Part shown: in pieces, positions 46,601 to 56,204 of the stretch
How positions within the stretch are numbered: the stretch's first letter is position 1
How the letters are laid out: every line of letters starts with the position of its first letter
From: Agrypnia vestita
Lineage: Eukaryota > Arthropoda > Insecta > Trichoptera > Phryganeidae
Length of the DNA: 64,000 nucleotides
Direction of reading: 5' to 3'
Assembly: GCA_016648135.1 (NCBI GenBank)
Contig: JADDOH010000134.1
Span: 226,172-290,171, forward strand
The notes under the pieces: generated by a model
What the model saw: only the letters and a program-made list of their open reading frames with translations
The model's database searches: none
What the model was told of the DNA's origin: nothing
Made by a program: the position numbers and the translations under genes

Positions 46601-48544
46601 TTTCATCGTTCCTCACGTCAAACAAGTAATTGGTCACATTTTTATTTTATTTACTAGTTTGTTTAAAAAAGGCACATTTAATATTGTGTAATTTTAGTGA
46701 TATGATTAAATTGTTTGGCTTTGTATTCATTTCATATTTAATTTACAGAACATCACTCAATAAATTGTAATGCTCCACCTACTGTCGGGTACACTGGACA
46801 TATCTCTCACATGACGGATTCGGCGTGTACCCTGGGCCGGGGCTACCACGGTGCTGCCATGGAAGCTTTAAAACTAGTTGAGCAGGAAACTGAAGAAATT
46901 GACGCTAAGGAGAAGAAAGTTGAGGCTGCTCTGCACAAAGAGATGAAAAATAGATATTATCATGATGGGAATAGCGATGAAGAAAAAGATGAGGAAAATG
47001 ATGAAGAAAAAGTCGAAATACAAAAGCAGTATAAAGGTAAAGAATTTTGCTTTGAATTTTTTTTAAAGATCTTTATGGATTCCAGCAGACCATTATATTT
47101 AAAGTTCAGTAGACTCTCGATTATCGGGGTGGTAAGGAAAAAAAGACCTGGATAATCTCCTTAAAAAAAATTTACGAACAAACAACTTCAAATTCGAAAA
47201 AAACCTGTATTTTTATGTGTTAAATAAAACGGATATTTTATATGAACCATACATTTTACTGAGAAGCAAATCTCAACGTTTCGCCAAAGTCTTATTTAGC
47301 GTCATCAGGAGAGTGTCCTATCATGGCGGAGGCGTAGGCCAAACTTTTCACAACAGTTTGGCCTTCATCTACACACATAATATAATTTCCTATAAAATCT
47401 TGAATTCAGTATTGGTAATCTTAGGTGACTGCAATCAAAACTTTTATTTTTTGGATATTGCTTTCTTTGCTTTTATACCCCTCATATATAATATTTCTAC
47501 AAAATAAATAATAAGCAAAAGTATTTTAAGATAATCTGTAGATCGCGTTTCTTAAAAAAATCACGCAATTTGTTTTTTTTAAGCTGGTAATGGAAAAAAT
47601 GCCTTACTTGGTGCAGATCTTGCGCAAGATATTAAGTATATAAAACAAGAGAATAAACAATTAAATAAGTCCAAAATACACCATTTTTGATGCATATTTG
47701 CATTAACAATTAGACTCGATGCACGCTCTTACGCTTTTGTCAAAATAATAACTAATTGACAGGGTTTCTCGAAACTTAATCATTCGGAAATTTCACAATT
47801 CTGCATGTTCACAACTTCACGTTTTATATTTTAATTAGGTAATATTATTTAGTTAATGAAAAAATATTTTATATTTTATAGAGCGTTTTGAAATATTAAA
47901 AAAAATTTATATTGCCCTGATTAATGCGACTCCGGATAATCGGGAGTATTGTACTGCCGTATTAGGAAATAAATCTTTGGTGAAAATTAATGAATCCTTT
48001 CAGTAAATGAGTCATTAGTCATGTTTTTTTTTTTTATTATTTACTAGTTCGTTAAAAAAAAGGCACCCTTAATTGTGTAATTTTTGTTATCGCTTTGTAT
48101 TAATTTCAAATTAAATTTACAGAACATCACCCAATAAATTGTAATGCTCCACCTATTGTCGGGTATACTGGACATATCTCTCACATGACGGATTCGGCAT
48201 GTACCGTGGGCCGGGGCTACCATGGTGCTGCCATGGAAGCTTTAAAACTAGTTGAGCAGGAAACTGAAGAAATTGACGCTAAGGAGAAGAAAGTTGAGGC
48301 TGCTCTGGACAAAGAGATGTATGATAGGGATAATCCTGAAGAAGATGAGAAGGAACTTAACGGAATGGATGCATTTTACGGGGAAGAGGAAGACGAAGAA
48401 ACTCTTGAAAGAAAAAGAGCAGAAAAGGCCGCCCTTGAAAAAGCACAACAAATCAAGGCAGCCCTCGACAGGGCCACGGCTAGTAATGATGAGTACAGAC
48501 GGGGATTACATACAGGCAGAAGGATGTACAATAATATGAATTAA
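40530..48544 (+). CDS. CIMIP2/FAM166-like protein with tandem GYTG modules (whole gene, 5 exons)
   Basis: The coding exons are 40530-40603, 45128-45432, 45754-46041, 46749-47036 and 48123-48544. They total 1377 nt, or 458 residues plus stop, with consistent GT-AG junctions and phases. The protein carries GYTGFIP at residues 60-66 and GYTGHIS at 140, 236 and 332. 'GYxGHxP/GYTGFxP' followed by a '.Y..G.SY/GRGYH' run is the signature of the DUF2475 (FAM166/CIMIP2) family. Members of that family line the inside of ciliary and sperm doublet microtubules, so a role in sperm or chordotonal cilia is likely (inference from family). The middle is strongly acidic and the C-terminus is an Arg/Lys/Glu-rich helix. 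The triple module looks lineage-specific. Alternative use of the cassette exons is possible because each is 96 codons long and phase-matched. Confidence 0.8.
41482..41604. mobile_element. Foldback MITE F1, solo right arm (copy 3)
   Basis: It carries CTCCATAACTATTGATAT, TTTTCGACTCA and GGCAGGAATTCACCTGTAAA in the order of an F1 right arm. No left arm is present. Confidence 0.6.
42234..42809. mobile_element. Foldback MITE F1 subfamily B (copy 4) holding a LINE fragment
   Basis: The arms begin GATGTCTCATAGCCAGTAG and end CTAGCTATGAGACACCCTGT. The subterminal sequence differs from typical F1 and matches 62982-63493. Between the arms lies the reverse-transcriptase fragment at 42369-42545. Confidence 0.6.
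42369..42545 (+). mobile_element. LINE reverse-transcriptase fragment (AFDRV motif)
   Basis: The frame reads YIKLLPMFCFVDLMKAFDRV, then QLKDIIY and a stop. 'F(V/I)D..KAFD.V' is the first catalytic-Asp block of non-LTR reverse transcriptases. Confidence 0.65.
44080..44335 (-). pseudogene. Decayed coding-like segment, unidentified (CIMIP2-like intron 1)
   Basis: Two minus-strand frames joined by a shift look protein-like: HVPDKWMFNTGSFLENIALN, then DAWAPDILALIRQNAFLIFH and FGVPRELYVNDSATDESSRL. I do not recognise the family. A stop lies in frame upstream. It is either a transposon or a retro-copy fragment. Confidence 0.3.
44437..45009. repeat. Interrupted inverted repeat next to CIMIP2-like exon 2
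   Basis: The arms at 44437-44564 and 44882-45009 (about 128 bp, roughly 90% alike, beginning GACTCAACACAGGAGAT) enclose a GC-richer 317-bp core with CAGTGTTTC..CCACTGGGG, reminiscent of hAT ends. It ends about 120 bp before the exon 2 acceptor. Confidence 0.65.
45128..45432 (+). CDS. CIMIP2-like gene exon 2 (GYTGFIP module)
   Basis: The exon reads SSQWRENNSSGNVTVSQEQA, then HIAGYTGFIPGIAYKYGQSY and ends HVEIQKQYK before donor GTAAAG. The acceptor is TTCTAG at 45122-45127. GYTGFIP with the following 'YKYGQSYDKA' is the clearest DUF2475-type match. Confidence 0.85.
45509..45660 (+). mobile_element. Tigger-type MITE T1, truncated (intron 3-side copy 1)
   Basis: The left end only (ATAGACTCTGAATTATCGGG) is present, in the intron after exon 2. 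The remainder is deleted, joining straight to the conserved pre-exon sequence (TTTACTAGTTTGTTTAAAAA). Confidence 0.6.
45754..46041 (+). CDS. CIMIP2-like gene exon 3 (first GYTGHIS cassette, 288 nt)
   Basis: The exon reads EHHPINCKAPPIVGYTGHIS, then SLGRGYHVAAMQALKLVEQE, then a Glu/Asp-rich stretch and ends KVEIQKQYK. Acceptor TACAG, donor GTGAAG. Its 5' two-thirds is nearly identical to exons 4 and 5. Its last codons match the end of exon 2. Confidence 0.85.
46112..46562. mobile_element. Tigger-type MITE T1, complete (after exon 3)
   Basis: The ends are CAGTACACTCCTGATAATCC and the inverse CAGTAGTACAATACTCCCGA, flanked by TA (46110-46111, 46563-46564). CAG ends, TA duplication and the '.TATCCGGGG' motif follow Tigger terminal repeats. 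Confidence 0.75.
46749..47036 (+). CDS. CIMIP2-like gene exon 4 (second GYTGHIS cassette, 288 nt)
   Basis: This is the same length and phase as exon 3. It reads EHHSINCNAPPTVGYTGHIS, then TLGRGYHGAAMEALKLVEQE, an acidic run and KVEIQKQYK. Acceptor TACAG, donor GTAAAG. Open frame and intact splice sites indicate a usable exon. Confidence 0.85.
47107..47959. mobile_element. Tigger-type MITE T1, enlarged by insertion (after exon 4)
   Basis: It has the same ends as the copy at 46112, mutated at the right terminus. It is split by a Penelope-type insertion around 47215-47510. Confidence 0.65.
47270..47316 (-). ncRNA. Hammerhead ribozyme core in CIMIP2-like intron 4
   Basis: The minus strand reads TCTC-CTGATGA, a 6-bp stem II GCTAAA/TTTGGC with a 6-nt loop, then GAAAC-GTT and GAGA, which pairs with TCTC (stem I). 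All conserved core bases are intact, with GUU as the cleavage triplet. It is antisense to the host gene. Confidence 0.6.
48123..48544 (+). CDS. CIMIP2-like gene exon 5 (third GYTGHIS module and C-terminus)
   Basis: The exon begins like exons 3 and 4 (EHHPINCNAPPIVGYTGHIS, TVGRGYHGAAMEALKL). It diverges after DKEM into a longer tail, EEDEKELNGMDAFYGEEEDE and then an Arg/Lys/Ala helix, stopping at 48542-48544 after YNNMN. It is probably the ancestral terminal exon. Confidence 0.85.
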
Positions 48545-48713
48545 CTTCATATTTCATGTAAGATTATTACAATATTTATTTATTTACAGTTAACAATAAT
48601 TATTTATTGCTGTTATAGCCAATTATTGTATTATGTATGATATGCATCTTAGGCTTAATTTGATTACCTTAAACATTTTAACAGTAGGTCTTATTATTTA
48701 TATTCAATTAATC

Positions 48714-49263
48714 ATCATCATCATCATTCTTGGCACTACAACCCTTGGTGGGTCTTGGCCTCCTCAATAATTTTCCTCCACTCATCTCAGTCTAGTGCCA
48801 GCTCTCTCCAGTTTCGAAGCTCTAAGGCAGAGATATCTTTGAGGATGTTATCACTCCATCTTAATTTTGGCCTTCCTAAGCTCCTTCGCCCTATTGGCCT
48901 TGAGTTCAGCAGGGACTTTGGTGCTTGATGCTCGGACATTCTCTCCACATGACCCAGCCACCGAAGTCTTTCCAGTTTTATACATTTTGTGACATTTGGC
49001 TCCTTAAATAGAGTATAGAGCTCATTGTTGTAACGTCTGCGCCAAAGTCCATTTTCTAGAACCGGTCCGAAGATATGCCTCAAAATTTTCCTTTCAAAAA
49101 CGTCCAGTGCTCGCTCATTCCTCTTAGTTAGTATCCATGCCTCAGCTGCGTATGTGAGCACTGGCCTAATAAGCGTTTTGTACACTAATATCTTGGTGTT
49201 TCTGGACAGCAGTCTGGATTTTATTTGCTTTTGTAGGCAGAAAAAACAGCGATTTGCGCTCAC
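48714..49263 (-). mobile_element. RTE-like LINE 3' tail with (ATG)n end
   Basis: The open frame 49263-48787 encodes [52 protein letters not shown] and [20 protein letters not shown]: the C-terminal end of a non-LTR retrotransposon reverse transcriptase. The element ends in a trinucleotide tail at 48714-48726. It is the best-preserved of three such tails here. Confidence 0.85.
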
Positions 49264-49378
49264 TATGCGCTTCTGGATCTCCTCTGTAGTATTATTGTTG
49301 CTTGTTATCAGGGATCCTAGGTATGTAAATCTTGGTATGGTTTCAAAGTTTTGACTATATTTATATTTAATTAATACA

Positions 49379-50963
49379 CAGTATTCATTCGAACCCCGAT
49401 AATTAAAATTTTGTCAATTCAAAATCTTTAAAACACACAAGACCGAATATGTTAATTCTGGAAAACCCCAGTAATTCGACATATTTTTAAATCATTTATA
49501 AATCAACAACATTTTTGCATTGAATAATTAGAAATTTTAAAAAACAATATAAAAATTTACAATGTGCGCGGCTCGTGCAGATTTTCTGTGTACCGCATTA
49601 TTGCTTGCCCAACATAACTTGGCGTCCGGCGAATTTTGAACTAAAACCCGCCCCGCCTGCACCCGGCGGTAACCCCTCGCCCTGTCATTCAGTTCATTCT
49701 CGTCTTTGAGCGCGAGCTGTGTCATCTTGATTACCAATATACACTGAATTATTATGTCCAAAACATCTTAAACAGTTCGGGATGATGCAAGAACAATTGC
49801 CAATGTAAGTATAAGTTTTGCGAAGCTGAAAAAGCGAATAATGGTCCGATATTACCGTCTGATAGTTTGACAGATAGAACGGCTGCCATTACTGCACGGT
49901 TTCTTTAGTGCTGCCCGACCAAATTTCTGTATTTAATACGACACCGGTCACCAGACATTCTGTACATTATGTATTGTGTAATAAATTTACACCTTGACAA
50001 CTTCTGCTACGCGACAACGACGCCCTCCCTCGCTCGCCTAGTTATAGTGGTACGTCTATATCAGTAGACATGCTGCGTGTCTGAACCCGTTGAAATCCTT
50101 CTTTATATGTCTCGATCCCTACTACCGCCACAAGCCAAAAATTATCTAATTGGTCGACATTAACAGTTGCCGCACAGTAATTTTCAAATATATTGACATT
50201 ATCCGTTGCCACTTCGGTAACTGTCAAGTAGATTGATTCTATACTAGAAGTTATCGCCTTGATGGAAGCAGATAATGTGCGCCAATTCCGTGCAAAACAA
50301 TTTTAAACGCATTCAAGTATGAGGAATTAGCGCAAAATAAAACAGTTCTTGTTTTTTTATAACTTGTTAAAAAAATTAATTGGCATGATTTTGAAATAAC
50401 ATTCTTTATTGTACGTACACGTCTACTATTAACGAATACAACATTTTTTCAGTAATAAAGTAATTGTATTTTCTTCTACATATTTTTAATTTTGCGCAAA
50501 AACGCCCGCAGCTGTCATTTCGTCTACGTGACGTCAAGCATTGTGTCTATGGCAACGGTTCAAAGACACGGTGATGGGTAATGAGGCGTGACGTCATTCG
50601 CTCTGACCGGTGTTTCAGTTAAAATGTCAGATTGCACAATTTTATGCTTTTATTGAAAATCTTATTAATCACAATGTGTATATTAAAACTGGATCATTTT
50701 TTAGAATCCTTTCATTAGTCTCTAAATCTATAAAATTTATTATTATTATCTAAAATATATATAAAATTTTTCTTTAATACTGTCATCATGCCTATTGTGT
50801 GACTTAAAATGTTGGTTTATGGCGCAGGAGTCTAAAAATTGTTACGAATTATCGGGGTTAATCATCTATGAAATTCACATTTTGAGACTTGTATATTCTA
50901 AAAATTTTGAATTACGATGAATTTAGAATAATCATTGGGGTTCGAACTAATGTAGTTTTACTG
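49379..50963. mobile_element. Large pogo-type MITE P1 with nested insertion
   Basis: The left end is CAGTATTCATTCGAACCCCG and the right end, inverted, CAGTAAAACTACATTAGTTC. P1 interior landmarks lie next to both ends. The middle holds a truncated copy of the TGACGTCA MITE ending at 50795 (sites at 50529-50536 and 50589-50596). TA flanks are not clear. Confidence 0.5.
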
Positions 50964-51345
50964 TTTTAAATTATTAATTTATTAAGTATCAAACAGATCA
51001 TCAAAAATAATAATCAAATTATTCTGTTTCAGGTGGTCCAAACCTCACTAGGCTGGGTCATCATACTGCTAATTATCTCTAGTAAACAAGTCGTCTAATT
51101 CTTTATTCAGCAAAGAGTTGTATCAGCTTTAACCGGGCTTCAATCATTATTATGCAAGAGTTTAACTTAACTAACTGCAAGGCAACAACTTACAAGTGCA
51201 ACTAAATCATATTAAGCCCCAAGTCTCTTCATAGCAATGACTTGCATTTTGTCTATTATTCTTCAGCACAAAAAAAATGGATAATATATGTTAATCAATT
51301 AATAAATGAGACAGATAAAGTTGATATATTTACAGAAATGCACAA

Positions 51346-51421
51346 GGCCGCTGTAGTGTAATTGGGTAACGCGCCTGCCCCGGGTAGGAGGAGATCCGTG
51401 GTTCGAATCCCGGTAGCAGCC
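51346..51421 (+). pseudogene. tRNA-like sequence with Pol III boxes
   Basis: 76 nt with acceptor-type ends (GGCCGCT / AGCAGCC, one mismatch), A box TAGTGTAATTGGGTAAC, B box GGTTCGAATCC and an oligo-T run at 51425-51432. The anticodon arm is defective: the CCTG/TAGG stem gives no U33 and no sensible loop. It is a tRNA pseudogene or SINE head. Confidence 0.5.
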
Positions 51422-51432
51422 AAATTTTTTTT

Positions 51433-53640
51433 CGTGGATTTGATTTTTCTATATGTCTTTCTAATTGATTAATAAATTTGGTTTTAAATAATCTTCGGCA
51501 AATAAATTATTTGACAAATTTTTCTAGTCTTGACTGGGGTATGCCATTCCTAGACAATAAGTTTTTTTTTTGTGTTTATTAATGATATTCATTAATAATA
51601 ATTATAAGTTCAGTTATAAAATTAATTTAGATGTTTGGCTACTTATTTGAAGTCTTACATGATGACATTCTTCCCTACTTTTGAAGTACGTAATGTACAT
51701 TAAGGCATTGAAATTATTTATATATATGTTTGGACCATTTCATGTGTTTTTTATTTAATAAAGTTATCTTTCTCGTATTTAATATTTTCATAAGTTTATT
51801 CAGGAATTTTTACACTATTTTGTAAAGGACAATATATCTCTTGTAGAATCAAACGATTTTACTATATCAGTTTGGTACCATAGATTGTAACAAATGTAGT
51901 TTTATTTAGTGCATTTTCACGGAATTATCTACAGAGTCTTCCAAAATGAAATATGTCAAATTGTCAGCTACATATATATATTTGCTAGTCTTCCTATCTG
52001 TATGGAAGTTTATTGATGTTAATTAATGTCCCTCGTCAGACACAAGAGTTCTCTTTACTGACGTGTCAGCATGAATAAAAAATAAAAAAGCTCAAAGAAA
52101 AATGTCAGTGTAATAAAAAATAAAAAATAAATTCAATATCCAAAAAATAATAAAATTTATGCCATTCTTGTCGGCCGAGCTATTATTAACTATAGTTAAC
52201 AAAAGTGCTTTTTAAATAGGGTATTGAAAGTTTGATACTCTAGTTTGTAGCTGGTGAGACAGTCCTTTTATTATTGCACAAACTTAATAGTGTAATTTAA
52301 AAATAATTACATCTAAGAATTAAAATAGAAGAGCGAAAACAAAAATAAACCTTTTTTGTAGTTAATTATGGGACTGTTATTCGTCATGACTAGTTAATTA
52401 TTTTTATTGATAAAAAGTGATTTGATCATTTATTAATGGAATTGAAACGTTTTATTATAAAGGAATTGCAAATTCTGCTGTTTACTGCAGGGAATAATGA
52501 ACAGGTAGTTCGCTGAAAGGAAACCACCGTTCGCATAGGTTTGAGTTAATTTTAATAAGGTTCTCATGGGGCACATAAAATCTACAATTACCACAATATT
52601 CTATGAAAGTGAAACGTAAATCAGGATACCTTTTCTATCAGTCGTGAGATATTTTCATACGAACGAAACCTAACATGCCAAAAATCTTATTTTCTAGTAA
52701 TTCATACAAATAAAAACACTGAGCTAATGTTAGCGTGTGGTGCGTAGGAAGAAAAAAAAAGATTTCGATAATATATTTAAATTATCTCTAATATTTTCCT
52801 CAAATTAACATTATTATTATTATTAATATTAAATTAACATGTAAAGATTTTTGTGTTGACTAGTGATATATTTTCTATTTGCAATTGCAATCCCGATTTT
52901 CTCTTGTGTGAATTCCTACTTCTCAGTTATTATGTTAACCCAAATTACATATCTGTCGTTACAAAGTCTTCTAGACATCGTAGCTTTAATGAACAGATTT
53001 ATAATGTACATTTGACCCTAATCTCTTGACAAAACCCGTCTTGTATAACAATGGAACAAATTTTGTATTTCGTTCTAGAAAGAATTAACATATCGACATT
53101 CTGTGCGTAAACTCTGATCTACCAAAAATACTTCTTGACATTCTTTGTACCAACATAGAAGAATGCTCTTTTCCGTAATACAAAGTAAAAAAAAATAATT
53201 TTTTGACAATAAAAAAACTGATCACTTTCAGCCAAACTTAAAACAGCTCTCTTGTGTAATTGCTTTTTTTGTATATGTCAGTTTACACAGGGACTTTTAA
53301 TATATATAATATATTTATTTAGTGCAAGGATCACAGATTGTCAGGTTTGTCAAGAAGATTATTATTATAGTGTATTATAATAAAATATGTACAAAAAATG
53401 GTACAAAGTCACATGAATAAATTATATAATTTTATATATGTAGTACAAAATATTTGTGTACAAGACAGCACCAACTATACTGTTCAGTTACTGTAACTGC
53501 ATTATTTAATAATAAATGCTATTTTCTAAAAATACATTTGTTTGGTCTTTGTTGGCATTTCTGTCTGCATCTCTAACATCTCCATTTCTCCTTATGGTTA
53601 TATCACGCTAATGGACAGAGAACATTCTTTGAAAGGATGA
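51433..53640. other. AT-rich intergenic DNA
   Basis: No gene, RNA or terminal-repeat pair was recognised in this 2.2-kb stretch. Confidence 0.35.
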
Positions 53641-54060
53641 AAAAGGCGGCAATTGCCAGATCAAACCTGGTTATTTAGATCTGTGGAACAAAATACTCAG
53701 AGGGCTCCTAACGCCTCGGAACATGCATAAAATATTCAAAACACTTAGCGGTGGGACATTATAATTGAATTGATGAAGTGGTGACCTTTGTTTCGGCGCC
53801 GCTTTGTTTTTGTGTTGTTGCTGGCCTGGTTTCGCTGTGGCCGTGACTTCGTTGGGGTATATATGACCGATGCTAATGTACATTGCAGTATTGATGGTGT
53901 GTGCCCTGTTGGGGCTGCGACAGGGCGGAAACCGGTCGGCGGCAGTGCAGGGGTAGAGTGGTGTTAGTGCAGGGTTATTATTTAGTCAAGTTAATGCATA
54001 AAAACACTGCACTGCAAATTGTCACTTTAGGGGGGAAGGGATTGAAGAAATGGTAAACAT
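53640..54060. other. GC-richer island, unassigned
   Basis: The minus strand is open from 53883 to 53671 with Gln/Lys/Pro-rich sequence (KPGQQQHKNKAAPKQRS). The island may be part of a retroelement untranslated or gag-like region. No domain or boundary supports a firmer call. Confidence 0.2.
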
Positions 54061-54120
54061 AGTGATGACATAAAGGGACCTTAAACCTACTGATGACAGT
54101 CATAAGCCCTCTGGCTTCTA

Positions 54121-54381
54121 GGAGCTGTGGGACTTTAAAGACCTGTAGGATCGCTTGGATTTGTGAGACGGTTAGGACTTGTAGGACCGCTAGGACTCGT
54201 GCGACCTGCAGGATTTTTAGGGCCTGTAGTACCTATTCGTCCTACTAACGATTAATCCTCTACGAATCCTACACATAATGTGTAGGATTCGTAGAGCCCT
54301 TAAGACTTATAGAACTCGTAGAACCACTTGGACTTGTAGGACTCGTATTACCTGCAGAACTCGTAGGACCTGCAAGACTTT
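54121..54381 (+). repeat. Minisatellite of 9-bp period with central palindrome
   Basis: Diverged repeats of the type TTGTAGGAC run on both sides of a perfect 39-nt palindrome at 54258-54296 (19-bp arms, 1-nt spacer, arm CTCTACGAATCCTACACAT). One frame gives a Gly-X-Y-like reading, but stops and degeneration argue against coding. Confidence 0.65.
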
Positions 54382-54439
54382 GAAATGAGGCATGACCAAA
54401 TTAAAAGCGTCCAAGCCGTCCCATTGAAGTGGCTAGGTA

Positions 54440-54577
54440 GGAATAGGAGGATATGGTCAACAGAATACATGATATCGTGTTAGCAGATCGCCGGGTAAAG
54501 ATCATAGAGATTGCTGACATTAAATATCCCCAATTGAAGGCGTACAAAATATCCTTCACGAAACGTTGGGAATAATG
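54440..54577 (+). mobile_element. mariner transposase N-terminal remnant
   Basis: IHDIVLADRRVKIIEIADI (from 54465) and, after a frameshift, EGVQNILHETLGIM (from 54536) are the paired helix-turn-helix strings of mariner transposases. The element is truncated and joined to Penelope-type sequence. Confidence 0.75.
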
Positions 54578-54654
54578 ATCTTTTTTATTAATTTTAATTA
54601 ATTAAACAACTTTGGATTAACCACTTGACTAACTTGATTAACCACTTAACTCTA

Positions 54655-54700
54655 CGTCTACACCGATTTCGATACGATTGTATCTTCATCAGGACGGACG
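54655..54700 (-). ncRNA. Hammerhead ribozyme core of the Penelope-like remnant
   Basis: The minus strand reads CGTC-CTGATGA, stem II GATAC-AATC-GTATC, then GAAATCGGT and a downstream GACG that can pair with CGTC. The CTGATGA and GAAA boxes and a clean 5-bp stem II are intact. Stem III and the cleavage site look degenerate. Confidence 0.6.
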
Positions 54701-55100
54701 CAAACTAACTATCCATTACTTATTGTAGCATACAAAAGCATTTTTGAACGGAGGCCTGGCTACAGATATGGTAGGGGTAATTGATAAGTGGACGCCGAAA
54801 TGGGGAATATATCGAGTAACGGGCTATTCATAACATTTATTTGGTTATTAATTATATTGGCTTTAGTGTTCAGACATTTTTTTATTTCTAAGTTATTTAA
54901 TCTGAGGCCTTTATTATTTACATGTATTTAGAACCTCTATACCTTTTTAAACGTGTGGCCTGTTTCCAAAGGTGGTTCGCGAATTCAGAAAAGCTATTGT
55001 TTTTAAGACATCTCAAGTGTTCTTTTACTTTAACATTAAAATTACATGACATTTTACCTATATAAAATGCAGAACAGTTCTTTTTTAGTCTAATAACTTC
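54655..55100 (-). mobile_element. Penelope-like element remnant: GIY-YIG end plus hammerhead
   Basis: Minus-strand frame 55076-54918 encodes 52 residues, CSAFYIGKMSCNFNVKVKEH, then NNSFSEFANHLWKQ. This is the 'YIG..' and 'EH...S.FA.HL' pattern of the Penelope-like GIY-YIG endonuclease. About 220 bp further on the same strand is a hammerhead core. That order, endonuclease then ribozyme in the terminal repeat, is the known Penelope-like layout. Confidence 0.75.
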
Positions 55101-55251
55101 TTATAAGAGGTCTAGAAATTTCGACTATGCAATGAAAATAAAGAGATGAAGTGATTGAGTCAATTTCCAAATTACTTCAAATTTCCTTCCGAATAAGAAA
55201 TAACGAACTCATGGATGAACTACTTTGTTGACTCAATACTCGATAGACTGA

Positions 55252-55440
55252 GGCGGCCTTCGCAGTACAATGGGCATGTCACCGGCGTTTCATATCAGGG
55301 ATTTCTAGTTTCGTTCCCGATGAGATCTACTTATTTTTCTCAAATCTGGGTGCTTTTATTGTATGTTTCGAACACGCGTGTGTAATCAGAACATTGCAGC
55401 TCTTGAGTTTGTAGGTAATAAATTATTTAAAAAAAATTGA
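55252..55440 (+). mobile_element. tRNA-derived SINE, family S2 (copy 1)
   Basis: It begins GGCGGCCTTCGCAG and has 'ATGGGCATG' (A-box region) and a degenerate B box. Its tail (CAAATCTGGGTGCTTTTATT) is shared with the copy at 57989. Confidence 0.55.
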
Positions 55441-55449
55441 ATTAAATAT

Positions 55450-55961
55450 ACAGGGTGTACCAGAGCCAGCAGCAGAAACTTGGCCGGTAGATCCCTGCCT
55501 TGATTAGGAGTCGAAAATATTCGAGCAACCGTGAACTAATTAATATCAATAGTTAAGGAGATATGCGACATCAAAGTTTGCATTTTTTTTTCAATATTTC
55601 TGACTTTTTTTTTAAAACATTGGACTATCATTACAGTAACTTATATCTAATACGAAAAATTCATTCCCTTTAATACAAGTAAAATAAAATGACAAAAAAC
55701 TTACAATTCCAATTGGATTTTTTTTTGGGTTTTTATTATTTTATTTAACTTTAATTGACATGAATGAATTTTACGAAGTCGATATAAGTTACTGTAATGA
55801 TACTTCAACGTTTTGTACAAAATAAATCAGATATATTGAAAAAAATGCAAACTTTGTTATTACCCACTATGGATAGGTTATGGTTGCTTGAACATTTTAG
55901 ACTCAAAACATAGACAGAAATCTACCGGCCAAGTTTCTGCTGCTGGCTCTGGTACACCTGT
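55450..55961. mobile_element. Foldback MITE F1 (copy 5), most complete
   Basis: The arms start ACAGGGTGTACCAGAGCCAG and run with near-perfect inversion for about 160 bp (CTTGGCCGGTAGAT, GGAGATATGCGACATCAAAG). The centre carries a smaller inverted AT-rich segment (GTAACTTATAT / ATATAAGTTAC). Confidence 0.8.
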
Positions 55962-56204
55962 ATAATCTCGTAATATTCCTGTCACAATTACTAGCAGTTG
56001 ACTGCGCTTTTTAGTGTGAGTCGGAAAAATACGTAATGGAGTGAGGGTTGAAAATCCTTCCATAAATTCAAAGATAACTCAGTATAGATAGAGCTACCCA
56101 AACAAAAATAAATCGTTTTTTTTTCACTAGCGAAAACAGCAAATATGTCAATATCGGATACTTTAGTAATAAATATGGCGCAATCTTTGAATTTTCATAA
56201 TAAA

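Noticed and set aside
48120..48700. Canonical AATAAA poly(A) signal after the CIMIP2-like stop codon
   Set aside because: I saw no exact signal on the plus strand in the first 150 bp after the stop, so no terminator is claimed.
51346..51421. Functional tRNA gene
   Set aside because: A and B boxes and acceptor-like ends are present, but the anticodon arm cannot form a normal 5-bp stem with a 7-nt loop and lacks U33.
54121..54381. Collagen-like coding exon
   Set aside because: The Gly-X-Y-like frame is interrupted by stops, loses periodicity and contains a perfect palindrome; a 9-bp minisatellite explains it better.
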